Shown here piece after piece: positions 42,430-54,997 of a stretch of 64,000 nt of DNA; the stretch's first letter is position 1, and the number at the start of each line of letters is the position of its first letter. Source of the stretch: Salticus scenicus. Taxonomy: Eukaryota > Arthropoda > Arachnida > Araneae > Salticidae. The notes beneath the pieces are model-generated. The model made no database searches. It was not told where the DNA came from and was given only the letters and a program-made list of their open reading frames with translations. The translations under genes and the position numbers were made by a program. Where the stretch lies: NCBI GenBank assembly GCA_963930645.1, contig OZ005651.1, positions 130,519,475 to 130,583,474 on the forward strand, given 5' to 3'.

Positions 42430-43156
42430 TCGAAAATGTAATAATTCTCACTTTCCATGAAAAAGTGACCTCCAGTCACTCAACCACAAAGACTGAGCTT
42501 TCATTTAGCATTCAAATGGCAACATCAATCTTTCTGTGGAGTGAGAAATATACTACTTTGATACTAGTTTTATATCGTGCTGGTTCCATCTATTGACCAT
42601 ATTTCGAATGAAATATGAAGTGCGATTTTATGCATGTCTTTGTTTAACAGAATTTGTTGAAGATTTTTGATTAATATGAAAGAAGAAAATATTTACGTTG
42701 AAAGATATTTTGAGAAATATTAAAATATTTTTTATGCAAATAATAAAATTTTATAGTTTTTGAAGCTTTAGCAAAAAATATCAAAAGTCCTAAAAGAATT
42801 TTTTTTTTTTTTTTTTTTTTTAGAAATATATAAAATATAACATTTTATTGCACAAAATATAAGAAAATTAGCATTTGTTAGTCGGATATCCAAACCGTGT
42901 TTCCTGTGAAATAAAAATAATTTGCATTAATGATTAATTTGCAGACCTAGACAAATTTCTTCATATACATTATGAGATACAAGTAGAAATCGCTCACTGT
43001 TTTACGCTGAAAAACAAGACGACTCCATTTTAATGTAAATGTAAGCATCTTTTATCGTCACTTGTTGTATCAAACGTTCGTATCTTGTTGTATCAAAACG
43101 TCACGTATCAAACGTTCAAACGTTTTCTTAGAGCGTCACGAACGTTTATCAAAAAG

Positions 43157-43190
<34 letters not shown>

Positions 43191-43860
43191 TTTTTGGAGG
43201 AACTTTTTATCTGAAAGTTATTTTGATAAAAATTCTTGTGAAATTTTTATGTTAGAACTTTAATTGAAAAAGTTCTTGAAACAGTTAAACGGGAACTTCT
43301 TGTAAACGTTCATAATAACTGTTTCGAACCCTGCTTTTTTCCTATAGGGCTAAATCTAAGTACATTTTGAACATATAATTGGTAGCCAATATACAGAGCT
43401 ACCCAAAGTTAAGCGAATAAAATATTCCTATTAAATGTAATTGATGGATATATTTACTAAATTTTATCAAGTCCAGGAAAACTGCTTAAGAATAACTTTC
43501 TCACGCCCATATGGTAGACACAGTATTAACTTAAATTCCAAATTTCAACTTTAATTTTTTCCTATAATTTTGCGTTTTGAGATCCCTTGAATACGAAGAT
43601 TTGGTCTATGTTCATGCCTGTTCAAACGGGGTTTGTAAAAGACGAAAACTTCCCTCACACAGAAATACGTATGTACACAAAAATAAAATTGTTTCTAAAA
43701 CTATTTTTTATTGTTTTTAAAGTATGTTCAATACTGTATTTGTTATATTATACTTTAATCTGTAATTTGTCTTCATGTTATTCGAATGAAGTAAGAAAAT
43801 GCTGTGTGAACGCCACAACAGATTATTTTTCTTAAAAATTAGTTTACGACTAAGTTAATG
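42430..43860. other. AT-rich stretch with no gene seen
   Basis: It contains poly-T runs at 42800-42820 and 43157-43181 and a cluster of AACGTT motifs (43070-43150, for example ATCAAACGTTCAAACGTTTT). No exon or transposon terminus was supported. Confidence 0.4.
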
Positions 43861-43875
43861 TTCACTACTTGTCAG

Positions 43876-44638
43876 CAGAGCCTGATTACCACCTGTTGGG
43901 GCCCAAGGCCCAGGACGATTTTGGTGCCCCGCCCCCAACTCTTGAACAAATTAAAGGTTTTTTTTTTTTTAATCTAATTTGTGCACAAAGTTTGATTGCT
44001 GGTAAAAAAGTTAAAGCATCACCTTCATAAGAAATTAGTTTTTTCTTCTTTTGCAACGAGACCTCAAATTATTATTATTATTGCAGGGGTAATATTTCTT
44101 CCATGACTATTGAAATCCACTTGCATAGAAATGTAATTTTTTACAAGATATTCTTTATAATACTGTTTTCTTTTTCAATCCTTATCTACCTCATTCATAC
44201 CATACGAAGTCAGCGGGTATGTAAATATGAACACATGACCAAATACTACTGAAAATGTAAAGATATTTTCCATTAGGATGATACAAAGTTCTTTAATTTG
44301 TATTATATAACTGTAAGTCTGCAAGTGAAAATTTATCTGGATTTTTTGGTCCGCTGCAAAATGTTATATCATTCGACCGATTTCCACGAAAACTGGCATA
44401 TATTTCATAATCTAGCTAATGTTGTATTTTTTAATTTAATCGGATAATTGGTTAAAAGATATTAAAAAATCCCTACTTTCAACTAAAGATTATTGTCGTT
44501 AGCTAACTTTTGGTTAATTTTTTTTAAGGAAATCATTTCCAAAAATAGCATTTTTTAAATTTAAAAATTATTTTGGTGCATCTAGATAGAGGTGCCCTAG
44601 GCCGAGGCCTTGTCGGCCTGTGCGATAATCAGGCCCTG
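43876..44638. mobile_element. Non-autonomous hAT element with 8 bp duplication
   Basis: The left CAGAGCCTGATTACCACCTG and the right end read inverted (CAGGGCCTGATTATCGCACA) are terminal repeats. CTTGTCAG (43868-43875) and GTTGTCAG (44639-44646) form an 8 bp duplication with one mismatch. Subterminal GC-rich blocks (GGGGCCCAAGGCCCAGGAC, GGCCGAGGCCTTGTCGGCC) contrast with an AT-rich interior. No transposase frame. Confidence 0.85.
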
Positions 44639-44649
44639 GTTGTCAGCTT

Positions 44650-45150
44650 AATTACTGTTAATGTAGTTCTTTTCTTATAGTTGAAGTTTTATGCTTTAAT
44701 CATTATTATTTCGTAGGCGTAATAAATCTCAAATTTATGTCTATCATACATATTTATACCATAAAACTTTATTGGAAATAATTATTCCTATAAAAAGGAT
44801 CAATTTAATCAAATAATAAATGAGTTTTTTATGACCCATTTATCATATGGGGTTCAAAATCATATACATGGAAACCACAAGAGAATTTATTTGGCTCTTA
44901 CTTCCAAACCCTCTCACATTTTTCTTTTCTGGAGACTGCCAGACTGAAATCACGATGAAGTTATTTCATTAAATAAAGTAGGTCGCAGATCGATACTAAG
45001 ATATTTCACAGAAAAGGATGAAATTTTCCAAATAAATACAAGGAGTTATTGGCTCGTAATTTGACTGGTTCGGTAAAGCGATAAACAATTTTACACAACA
45101 ATAACTTTTTAGTAATCTTAAAAACAGAGATGTTAAGTTATTTGAGTTTT
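44650..45150. other. AT-rich stretch with no gene seen
   Basis: Nothing supported beyond background. Confidence 0.4.
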
Positions 45151-45157
45151 TTAACTT

Positions 45158-45345
45158 ACCGTAATTTCCAGCGCATAATCCGCGTGTGAGATAAATCAGT
45201 TTTAATCCAGAAGATTTAATTAACAGATGGTATTATATTTATACGACCATATTTCTTCGTACAAATATAGCATTTTCTGTTAATTAAAATTTCTGGTGTA
45301 AAATTGGTTTATCTGACTTGCGGATTATACACCAGGAATTACGGT
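45158..45345. mobile_element. MITE with ACCGTAATTTCC ends
   Basis: The left ACCGTAATTTCCAGCGCATA and the right end read inverted (ACCGTAATTCCTGGTGTATA) continue with ATCCGCGTGTGAGATAAA-like sequence, giving arms of about 55 bp. ACTT lies on both sides (45154-45157, 45346-45349). The interior holds a second inverted pair (GATTTAATTAACAGA / CTGTTAATTAAAATT). Confidence 0.8.
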
Positions 45346-45359
45346 ACTTTTTTAAAGAA

Positions 45360-46927
45360 AAATTATTCATAGAAAAAGTGATATATACACCTTATATATT
45401 CATTTAAACACATTTCCCAAAAATTCAAGAAAGGTTTCTATGCTGCCACAAATTTATATAAAACTCTTAAATTGTGCTTTAAAACTAATTCCTATGTTTT
45501 CTTTTTTATTATATATGACAAAGTAGACTGTAGTTTGATAGAAAAAAACTAATACTTCAATTTATTTAATATTTGTCTTGCGTAATTGAATACGTATTTG
45601 CTTACTGGATATATTTTAGATAACGAAGATGATTCAAAAGTACTTAAGAAACTTTAAATATATGTCAAATATACAAACACGAGTCATTTTTGAAAGAAAA
45701 ACTGATTATAAATACAGTAAGCGATCGCTAGCTTCCTGAAGCTGAATTAATCGAAAGGAGCTGATACTATTTTATAGTTGTGTTGGATAAAATCTGTGTT
45801 ATTTTAAAGGATACAGTTGATTGATGCAACTGTCAAAGATATCTTGCTATCAATCCCAGTGTTTGTGACCCTGTTCTCTATTGTAAAAATGATTTGCATT
45901 GTATACTTTTATCTTCGCTCAAATTTTCTTTGAGACTTCTGAATCCCCATATGTATTACCGTAACAGAATTCCTACGAAAAATCAACTTCTTAACTTTTT
46001 AATTTTGGGATAATTTCAGTAATGTAAATGAGTTTCAATTTGCATATTTCTTTTATTATGAATACATTTAAAAGAAATTAAATATTTTTATAATAAATTG
46101 AAGTCTACTGTAAAAAATACTTAAGTATACTAAATTCAGTTTGTCAGTTTACCTATTTTTTATGTAACAGATATTAAGTAATTGCTGCGGTTCTGAAAAT
46201 ATTTTAATATATGTCTTAGAATATACTCTGGAAACATATTTTCTTTTCGAAATGTTAATTGCAATATGTCGTTTAATTTTGTATTTATTTTTCTTCTAGC
46301 TAATGTTAGATTTTGGTAAAACAATGTTAGTAAATTAAAAGTATATTATTGTGTTATAAAAATTATATGCTTGCAACAAAAACAACTTCTTAAAAAAAGA
46401 AAGAAAAAGAAAAATGTGTATGCTTTCGTTTCACCTGTCTTTTTGTCCAGGCTCTCATTTCCGTAAATATTTTCATTTACCTATAAATTATACGTTATTA
46501 TATCATTATATCAGTTTGACTATAGCATGTTTCTAACTGAAAATGTCATAATTTTTTCTAAAGTTTTGTACACAGGACTCTTACAAGAAAAGAAATCAGT
46601 TACGTTACGGTCTATGTAAGGTATTTTTCTAGGACATATTTTAATACATTTTCGGGCCTAAAACATAACAAAATTAGATTCAAATGCGCGACATTCTTAT
46701 ATTATATAATGAACAATAACGATTGGTTTTCAACGATACACAAAAATATTCGGAAACGTTACGGAATATAAGTGAAAATTGCTCAGAGGGCTTTTTTACT
46801 TGTTTTATATATTTTTAAGAAATCAACCAAGCTAAAAAGTGTTTACAATTCCGATTTATCTATATATCTGTCTGTCTACGCTTTCATTTTAATATTTTTT
46901 TGCAATCATTTCGTTTATCTATATCTA

Positions 46928-46940
<13 letters not shown>
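45360..46940. other. AT-rich stretch with no gene seen
   Basis: No exon or element is supported. It ends in (CTAT)n and (TA)n runs (46915-46962) that border the next MITE. Confidence 0.4.
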
Positions 46941-46961
<21 letters not shown>

Positions 46962-46963
<2 letters not shown>

Positions 46964-47178
46964 CAGTCGGTAACAAAAGTGTCCGAACACTAGCGAAAAT
47001 TCCTATGTAAAAAAAGTACACTTCATACGGTTTTGTTAAATAAATCCTTATCGAATCGTGTTCTTACATGGACTAAGAACAGGATTCTACAAGGATTTAT
47101 TTAACAAAACCGTATGAAGTGTACTTTTTTTACATAGGAATTTTTGCTAGTGTTCGGACACTTTTGTTACCGACTGTA
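46962..47178. mobile_element. Hairpin MITE family B, copy 3
   Basis: Full-length copy inserted in a (TA)n run, so the TA duplication cannot be distinguished. Arms are near-perfect (ACACTTCATACGGTTTTGTT and inverse). The centre reads GTGTTCTTACATGGACTAAG. Confidence 0.95.
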
Positions 47179-47184
47179 TATATA

Positions 47185-49165
47185 TATGGAAATTTTTGTC
47201 ATCACGATAACTCCCGAAATAATTCTCCAAATAGAATGTTGGACAACGAACTTATCTTATAAATACCTTGGATGAGTTCGTTAATCAAGTTGCCCTGCCA
47301 TTTTGTTTTCAAGTGGCGGCCACTTGAAAATTTCAAATCCACACTGTAAAAAGCGTATTTAAGGCAGGAATTTCTTGAATTTTAGTGTATATACATAGAC
47401 CATATAAGGGTTTCAGCTAAGCTTATAAATACATTTTATCTGTCATTTTTGACAAAGTGGGGGATATCTTAATTTAAGCGGGGTCACTTGAAAACAGGCT
47501 ACCACTTGAAAATTTATTATCACGATAATTTCAGAAATAATATTCCAAATCGAACCGAGTTTGGACAGCGAACTTACCTTATAAAAATCTTGTGTGAGTT
47601 CGTTATCCAAGTTGCTCCACTATTTTGTTTTCAAGTGAAGTCCACTTGAAAATTTCAAATTCACATTATAAAAAGCGTATTTAAGACTGAACTCTCTTGT
47701 ATTTTGATGTGTTGTGCATAGGCCATATAAGGGTCTCAACCAAGTTTATTAATGAACTTTATCTTCCATTTTTAAGAAAATGGCGGATATCTAAAATAAA
47801 GCGGGGCCATTTGAAATTGGGCTACCACCTAAAAAATTATCATCATGATAACTTTTGAAATACTGAATCAATTCGAACCAAAGTTGGACAGTGAACTTAT
47901 TATACAAATATATTGGATGAGTTCACAAGGCAATTTGTTCCGACATTTTGTTTCCAAGTTGCGGCGACTTGAAATCAGGCTGTCATTTGAAAATGTGCCA
48001 ACATGATAACTTTTGAAATATTAAATTGATTCAAACTAAAGTTGGATAGTAAACTTACGGTTCAAATATCTTAAATAAGTTCGCTAGGCAACTTATACCA
48101 CTATTTTATTTCCAAGTGGCGGCCACTTAAAAAATTGTCATTATGATAACTTTTGTAATACTGAATCAATTCAAATCAAATTTGTCGCAGTAGACTTAAT
48201 CCACGAACTTTTATCTTCGATAAGTTCGTCGGGCATCTCACTCTACCCTTTTGTTTCCAAGTGGTGGCCAAATGAAATCACGATGCCACTTGAAAATTTC
48301 TTATCACGATAACTTTTGAAATACTGAATTAATTTGAACCAAAGTTGGACAGTGAACTTATAATACAAATATCTTAAATAATTTGGCTGGGCATGTTGTT
48401 CCGCCATTTTGTTTCCATGTTAAGGCCACTTAAATTCAGATTGCTACTTGAAATTTGTCATTACAATAATTTTTGAAACACTGAACTAATTCGAACCAAA
48501 GTTGAACACTGAACTTATGTTTCAAATATCTTGGATGAGTTCACTAGGCAACTTGCTCCGTCATATTGTTTACAAGAGGCGGCCACTTGAAAATTTGTTA
48601 TCATGTTAACTTTTGAAATACTCAAGCAATTCGAACCAAAGTTGGACAATGGACTTATCATTCAAACATCTTGAATAATTTCGGTGGGCAAGTTGCTCCG
48701 CAATTTTGTTTTCAAGTTGTGGCCACTTGAATGCTGCCACTTGAGAATTTATTATCATGATAACTTTTGAAATATTGAATTTATTCGAACCAAAGTTGGA
48801 CAGTGGACTTATATAAAAAATATTGGATTAGTTCACTGCGCTACTTGCTCCGCCATTTTTATCTAAGTGGCGCCCAATTACTTTGTGAACCCGAAAACAT
48901 TTGAATACTGAATTAATTCGAACTAAATTTGTAGAGTAAAGTTGTCTCACAAATGCATTTGATATGTTTGTTTGCAAACTTCATCCGCCATCTTGTTTTC
49001 AAGTGCTGGCAACTTGAAAATTTCAAATTCGTATTAAAAAGGCATTTATGAGCCGATTTGCTTAAAACTACATATGTGCATAACCCACATCAATATTTCC
49101 ACCAAGTCCATTAATACTTTGTAGCCGCCATTTCGTTTCAAAATGGCAGCTACTTAATAAGAAAA
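47185..49165 (+). repeat. Satellite array, 130-163 bp unit, about 13 diverged copies
   Basis: Each unit runs ATAACTTTTGAAATACTGAA, TTCGAACCAAAGTTGGACAG, GAACTTATNATACAAATATC, TTGGATGAGTTCRCTAGGCA, ACTTGCTCCGCCATTTTGTT, TCCAAGTGGCGGCCACTTGA. The ACTTTTGAAA marker is at 47851, 48009, 48149, 48312, 48469, 48609 and 48762. Units differ considerably, so the array is old. The conserved reading CGCCATTTTGTTTCCAAGTG is the strongest part. It has an inverted relic at 1080-1560. Confidence 0.9.
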
Positions 49166-49455
49166 AAGAAATCAACCTACCCTTCCCAATGATCCGGAAG
49201 CATATTTATTTTGAACTCTTATAAACTAATATAGAGGAGACTGGACCACAGTGGACCACACTCATTTAAATCTATTAATATCTATTTTTTTTTTCTCGTT
49301 CATATGAAGATTCACAGCAGACATTATGGTACTGGTTGTATAAAGCCAAAAGTTGGCAAAGAGAAGCTAAAATAGTCCTTTTGTGAAAATTTCATTTTTT
49401 GAGATACTCAAAATAAGTTTTCTACCTTAAAGTTCTTTTTTTTTTTTTTTTTTCT

Positions 49456-49676
49456 TTAATCCTTTGTGGCGCAGGGTAATTCGGAGCATTTAAATTACAC
49501 TGCCACCGGAATTTACGAACAAAATTAAAATTTTAAATTTTCAGGTTAAAAAAAGGGTCTTTTCTGCTATGTTAAAAACGTAAATTTTTGCTAAAAAATT
49601 TCCGGGATGAGTTTTCGCACTTGAGAATTAAAATTAGGTGTTCCATCAGTGGGAACACTGCGACTGAAAGGGTTAA
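49456..49676. mobile_element. piggyBac-like MITE, inverted relative to 7328-7549
   Basis: TTAATCCTTTGTGGCGC at the left and GCGACTGAAAGGGTTAA at the right are bounded by TTAA. The body is collinear with the reverse complement of 7328-7549. The left edge follows a poly-T run. Confidence 0.75.
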
Positions 49677-49679
49677 ACA

Positions 49680-50460
49680 AGACTGAACCGCTAACTGAAA
49701 TTATTAAACACTTTTATATTACAGTAAGATATTATTCTATTTGTATTCCTTAAAATTATTTGCATATTTATATAATTCATATACAATTTTAGTAGTGTTA
49801 TTTTTTTGCTTCTACATGGGGCACAGTGAATTATCCTTCAATGCGCTTAATATGAGTGATTTAATAGTTATTTTAATTGCTTACAATATATGTAAAATAT
49901 TAGTACCTGTAAGCAATTAATAAAATTATACTTTATATAAATTTTATTGTAAAAATATAAATACATATAGTTATATATTAAACTTCTAAAAACAATAAAT
50001 ATTTGGAAAGTGTAATTATTAATATGTGAATTTCATATGTATATGAATATAATAATAATAATAATAAAGAATTAGTGTTATGATAACTATATATACACAT
50101 ATATATAATTAAAATAATGTTATTGATGTTATTTATTTATAAAGCCTTAAATTAAAACTCCCGAACAAGTACATTCATAGTTCTGTCTTATCTAAATATG
50201 CCCTCAGGAAATTCTAGAATGGGCTTACGAAACATGTCTTTATATATTTCATTAAAAAATTTTAACATTTGCTGATTTCAACAGTTTGTTTCCCTTAATA
50301 TTTTTCCTTAGTTTGATTTGATTTCCTATTTGTTTCTTTTAATTTCCTTCAAATTTCTGTAATTTTCTTTAATGAAAATATTTGTATTAGTTTCTTTAGT
50401 TAAGAATATCATTAGAAAGTGTTATTTTAGAATAAAATGTGGTTTATATCCTTCTCTTAT
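49680..50460. other. AT-rich stretch with no gene seen
   Basis: (AAT)n near 50049-50068 and general AT-rich background; a local direct/inverted pair AGCAATTAAT/TTAATTGCTT near 49870-49920. Confidence 0.4.
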
Positions 50461-50469
50461 ATTAAATGA

Positions 50470-51990
50470 GTAAATCACGTGACTTGTTATATTTGTTTTG
50501 GGGATATCGGGAAGGGCTCTAACGATTATGAAAGTTTGGGGTTAGGGGTTTTTTAGGTCGAAAAAACGATTGGGCTATCCTCATCTTCGGAAAAATTCGA
50601 GTACTCTGTTAACCCTTTATCGGCCAATTGCTCCACATGGCAGAAATTGGTTTACTTGGAAGTGTATATAACGATTACGATGAAAGTTTTGGGTTAAGTG
50701 TGTTTTAGGGAGCTAAGTCGATTGGACATATCATCATCTTCAGAAAAATTCTCGTTCGCAGTTAACCTTTTATCGGTTAGTTTCACCCTGTTGCAGTAAT
50801 TGGGTTTACTCGGAAATGAATATAACAATTTTGATGAAAGTTTGGAATTAAGTATTTTTTGGGGTGCAAAATCGATTAGACCTTTTCTCATCTTCAGGAA
50901 AATTCTTGCTCGCTGTTAACCCTTTATTAGACAGTTTCAAATTACGACAGACATTGGGTTTAGTCGGATATGGATGTAATGATCTTGATGAAAGTTCTGG
51001 ATTAAGTTATTTAGGAGGTACAAAATTGATTAGACATATCCTCATCTTCAAGAGAATTCGCGTTTACTGTTAACCTTTTAACTGTCGTTTGAAAAATATG
51101 GCAGAAATTGGGTTTCTTGAAAATGGATATAACGACCTTTATGAACATTTGGGGTTAAGTGTTTTTTGGAGTAAAAAAATCGATAAAACTTATATTCATC
51201 TTCGTGAAAATTGGGGTTTGCTGTTAACCCTTTATCTGTTGGTTACAAAATAGGACAGAAATTGTGTTTACTTGGAAATGAATATAACGATTTGATGAAA
51301 GTTGAAGGTTAATAAATGTTTAGAATGAAAAATTAATTAGACTTATCCTCCTTTTCAAGAAATTTTGCGTTCGTTGTTAAACCTTTATCTGCCGGTTGTA
51401 AAATATGGCAGAAATTGGGTTTATTCGGAAATACATATAACTATTTTTAATCAAAATTTGAGGTTAATAACGTTTTGAAGCAAAAAGTTGATTAGATATT
51501 CATTCTCATATTAGGAAAAATTGCGTTTGCTATTGACCTTGTATTTTCCTGTTGCAAAATATGTCAGAAATTGCGTTTACTCGGAAATAGATTTAATGGC
51601 TTCGAGGGAAAGTTGGGGTTAAGGGTTTTATGGGGGTAAATATCGATTGGACATATCCCGATCTTCAGGAAAATTTGTATTCACTGCTAACCCATCAGCT
51701 GCCGGTTGAAAAATATGGAAGAATTTAGGTTTACTAGGAAATGGATATGACGATTTTAATAAAATCTTAGGTTTAAGTGCTTTTTGAGATGACAAATCCA
51801 TTTGACATAACCTCATCTTCACAAAAATTAGCATTTATTGTTAAATCTTTTCCATCCATTGCAAAATATGGTAGAAACTCGGTTTTCTCAGAAATTAATC
51901 GATCAGTTTTAATGAAGACATAGAAATTAGTTTTTTTTTTTTTTTTTTTTTTTATCAGAAAGTTATTTCACATATCCTCGTCTCGAGGAA
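50470..51990 (+). repeat. Satellite array, about 155 bp unit, 9-10 copies
   Basis: The unit reads GTTAACCCTTTATCTGCCGG, AAATATGGCAGAAATTGGGT, TTACTCGGAAATGGATATAA, CGATTTTGATGAAAGTTTGG, GGTTAAGTGTTTTTTGGG, AAATCGATTAGACATATCCT, CATCTTCAGGAAAATTCGCG. CCTTTATC-like markers lie at 50613, 50767, 50932, 51073, 51228, 51383 and 51690. Its first 17 bases look like a piggyBac-like terminus (compare 32524). Units are moderately diverged; open frames on both strands are by-products. Confidence 0.9.
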
Positions 51991-52258
51991 AGTTATCATT
52001 CACTGCTGTGTTAGCCCGCACTCCACCATGGCAAGGTCCCAAGAGTAGACAACTCTCCTTAAATCCAACAGCAACAATAACAACAAACGTTTTAAAGCGA
52101 TGTACTGTCTTAAAGTTCATTTATACATTTCAATATTTTCATACTGAATTATGTAGGTTCATGGATAGACATTATATCTTAAAAAAATGTACAACATATT
52201 CAAATTGAAATTTTTGTTCATATGAATATTTATGTAGAAAATTATGTATATAATCATA

Positions 52259-52475
52259 TACAGTCGGTAACAAAAGTGTCCGAACACTAGCAAAAATTCC
52301 TATGTAAAAAAAGTACACTTTATACGATTTTGTTAAATAAATCCTTGTCGAATCATGTTCTTACACTGACTGAGAACAGGATTCGACAAGGATTTGTTTA
52401 ACAAAACCATATGAATGGTACATCTTTTACATAGGAATTTTTGCTAGTGTTCGGACACTTTTGTTACCGACTGTA
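52259..52475. mobile_element. Hairpin MITE family B, copy 4
   Basis: Full-length copy with TA ends. The right arm carries small changes (ATGAATGGTACATC for ATGAAGTGTACTTT) that slightly break the arm match. Confidence 0.95.
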
Positions 52476-52479
52476 CATA

Positions 52480-54116
52480 TAGTAAAAAAGACACATCTAC
52501 TACTTAAGAAAGTCATATCATTGATCATAAATGAATTAATTAGGAAATACATTGACCAAATACCTGATATCAAAGCAGTTTTTAACTGTTTCTCAGAAAT
52601 TTTTTTAATATAAATTTCAAAATTATCAATGTTTAAGTTTTGTTTGCTAAAATCAATTCTTGTTAAAATACCTCTTTTAAATGACCAATAAAGGGATTTT
52701 TAAAAATAATAGTTATATTTTATGAATTTATTATACGATATGAAAGAAAACTGTGCAATGTTTTAGAAGTCCAGCAAACTAAACATGGAATGAAACTCCA
52801 AACACATCTTTTTGTTTCTTGTCTTTATTGCAATGTTTTTCTTTCTTTCTTTCTTTCTTTCTTTTTTTTTTTTTTTTTTTTTTTACTACACAAAACTATA
52901 ATTAATATTAATTATTTCTTTTTTAAAAAATTGTTCTATTTTAGTTTCTTTAATTTTAGAAATAATATACTTACAAATTTAACACCTTAATATATACATT
53001 TAGCAACATTGTTTGGGATGCAAAAATGATTTTAAAAAAAATGTATTTTCCTATCCTTAACTTATGGTTATCGTGTATCTAACAAGTAAATATCTCAAAA
53101 ACAGTTTAAAAATAATAAACAGGTTATTAAATAAGCCTATTAATTAAATAAATAGAACAAAATCGATTATAATATTTGTACATAATATGAATGAATTATA
53201 ATAATATTATTATGACATACAGATTAATATTGTTTTAGTTTTATTTCAAATCGGAGCATAAATTAATAATAATTGTGTATATTATATATGGTATAACAGA
53301 ATAATCATAAGTTTTATTTCATAACATTTATTTAATTGAATATAAAATGGCTTTCCCGTATACATACTTTAAAAAAAAAAAAAAAAAACATTCACAAAAT
53401 ATCAGTTTCAATTTCACAAGAAAAATGTTTTGGGGCACTAAAATATTTAATTACATCAATTTTAATTAAAATGATCATGAAAAGATTTATACGTATCATT
53501 CATGAGCTGAGAAGTAGTAAGTAGTCACTAATGTAGAGAAGCAATACTATGTACCAATTTTAATAAAGTTTTACAATTTATTTATATATAATGGTTTTAC
53601 TTACTATTCAAGTTTCTTGTCTGATAAATGATGGCACATTAGTTGGGAAAAATATAATATAAAAACACTAGGTAATATGTTATATTTAAAGTCCTTCATC
53701 CATTAATGTTTCACACTTTATGTGCTGCTGCTACTACATAAAAATGAAAAATTCTGAATATAGTGTTTTTATGAACATTTTTTCTTTTTTTATTTCATTT
53801 TTCGCCTATCAGATGCCACTGTTTCATACATTTACAACCTGCAATTCTGAATCAGTGACTTTAGCACATAAAACGTTTGAAAGAAACCGGATACAAAAGC
53901 TACCAAGCGTGAAGTTGCAAAGAATCAAAACAACTAATACTTTCAGTACAATTCTTCACCGAAAAAAATTAACATTCAAGGATAGTCCAGTTCATTCTTT
54001 TTACAGTATTCTTTACTGTCGATTGATTGTAAAATTTCAAAATGTCATGTCATGCGTGTTTTTTTTTTTCTATTATAATTAATTATTTGTTTATTTGAGA
54101 GTATATGTTAAAACTT

Positions 54117-54154
<38 letters not shown>

Positions 54155-54241
54155 CTGGAAGTTATTTATAAGTCTTAAGTAAATACGCAACTTAAAGTAA
54201 ACGGCAGTGTTAAAAATCTATTTTATATGTACTTTTTAATG

Positions 54242-54277
<36 letters not shown>

Positions 54278-54659
54278 AATTAATTGTTGGCGGGAGTGTA
54301 TAAAAGATTTACAATACTTTTTCCGAAATAAAAATATTATTATTATTTTTTTTTAATTCAGATATTTAAAAAAAATCAAAAAATTATAAAAATATTAAAA
54401 AAGTTTACAAATCTCGATTATTTATTTTTAACTAAAAACTATTGTAAATGTCCAGAAACTCTATATAAATATTTCAGTAAGTTTACAGTATAAGGATTTT
54501 GATAAATCTTATAGGAAATTTTTATCGTAAAAAAAATAAAATAAAAGTAAATAAATAAATCTATATAAATAAATCAAAGAGTTTGGCAGCAGAACACATC
54601 CGGGCGGACCACTCCTATTTTTGATTGGTCTACATTTAACTACTTTGATGATGAAAGTC

Positions 54660-54696
<37 letters not shown>

Positions 54697-54990
54697 TAAA
54701 AACTGATGAAATTTTTAAAAGATACTGCATAGATGTTATACTTTTTTTAAAGAGCTCTAAAAACTGATCATTTTTTGTGAGGACACTATCTATGTACATC
54801 AAGTTATTAGATTAAAAGATATTGCGTTGCAAAGTTTCACAACGCGATATCATTCGATTGCTTTTATCTTAAAATAAGAGTCTAATATTAAACAAAAAAC
54901 AGTCTAATATTAATGAATAACTTTTTTTTAAAAAATTATCAGTTTTGAAGTTCTAAGAGCTGCCATTTTGAAATTACATCGTACTTACTT
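52480..54990. other. AT-rich stretch with no gene seen
   Basis: It is dominated by long homopolymers (52863-52885 T, 54124-54152 A, 54246-54274 T, 54665-54695 T) and a (CTTT)n run at 52840-52862. A 120-codon open frame at 53720-54082 lacks any known motif and ends in a poly-T tract; I regard it as chance. Confidence 0.45.
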
Positions 54991-54997
54991 TCCCATA

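Noticed and set aside
50864..51073. Open frames within the 155 bp satellite
   Set aside because: They do not recur in the same frame in neighbouring units, so the unit is not coding.
47185..51990. CRISPR-like array
   Set aside because: Repeats are 130-160 bp with no short direct repeats and unique spacers; these are eukaryotic satellites.
53720..54082. 120-codon open frame on the plus strand
   Set aside because: No known motif, AT-rich codons matching the background, end in poly-T, and no supporting splice or polyadenylation context.
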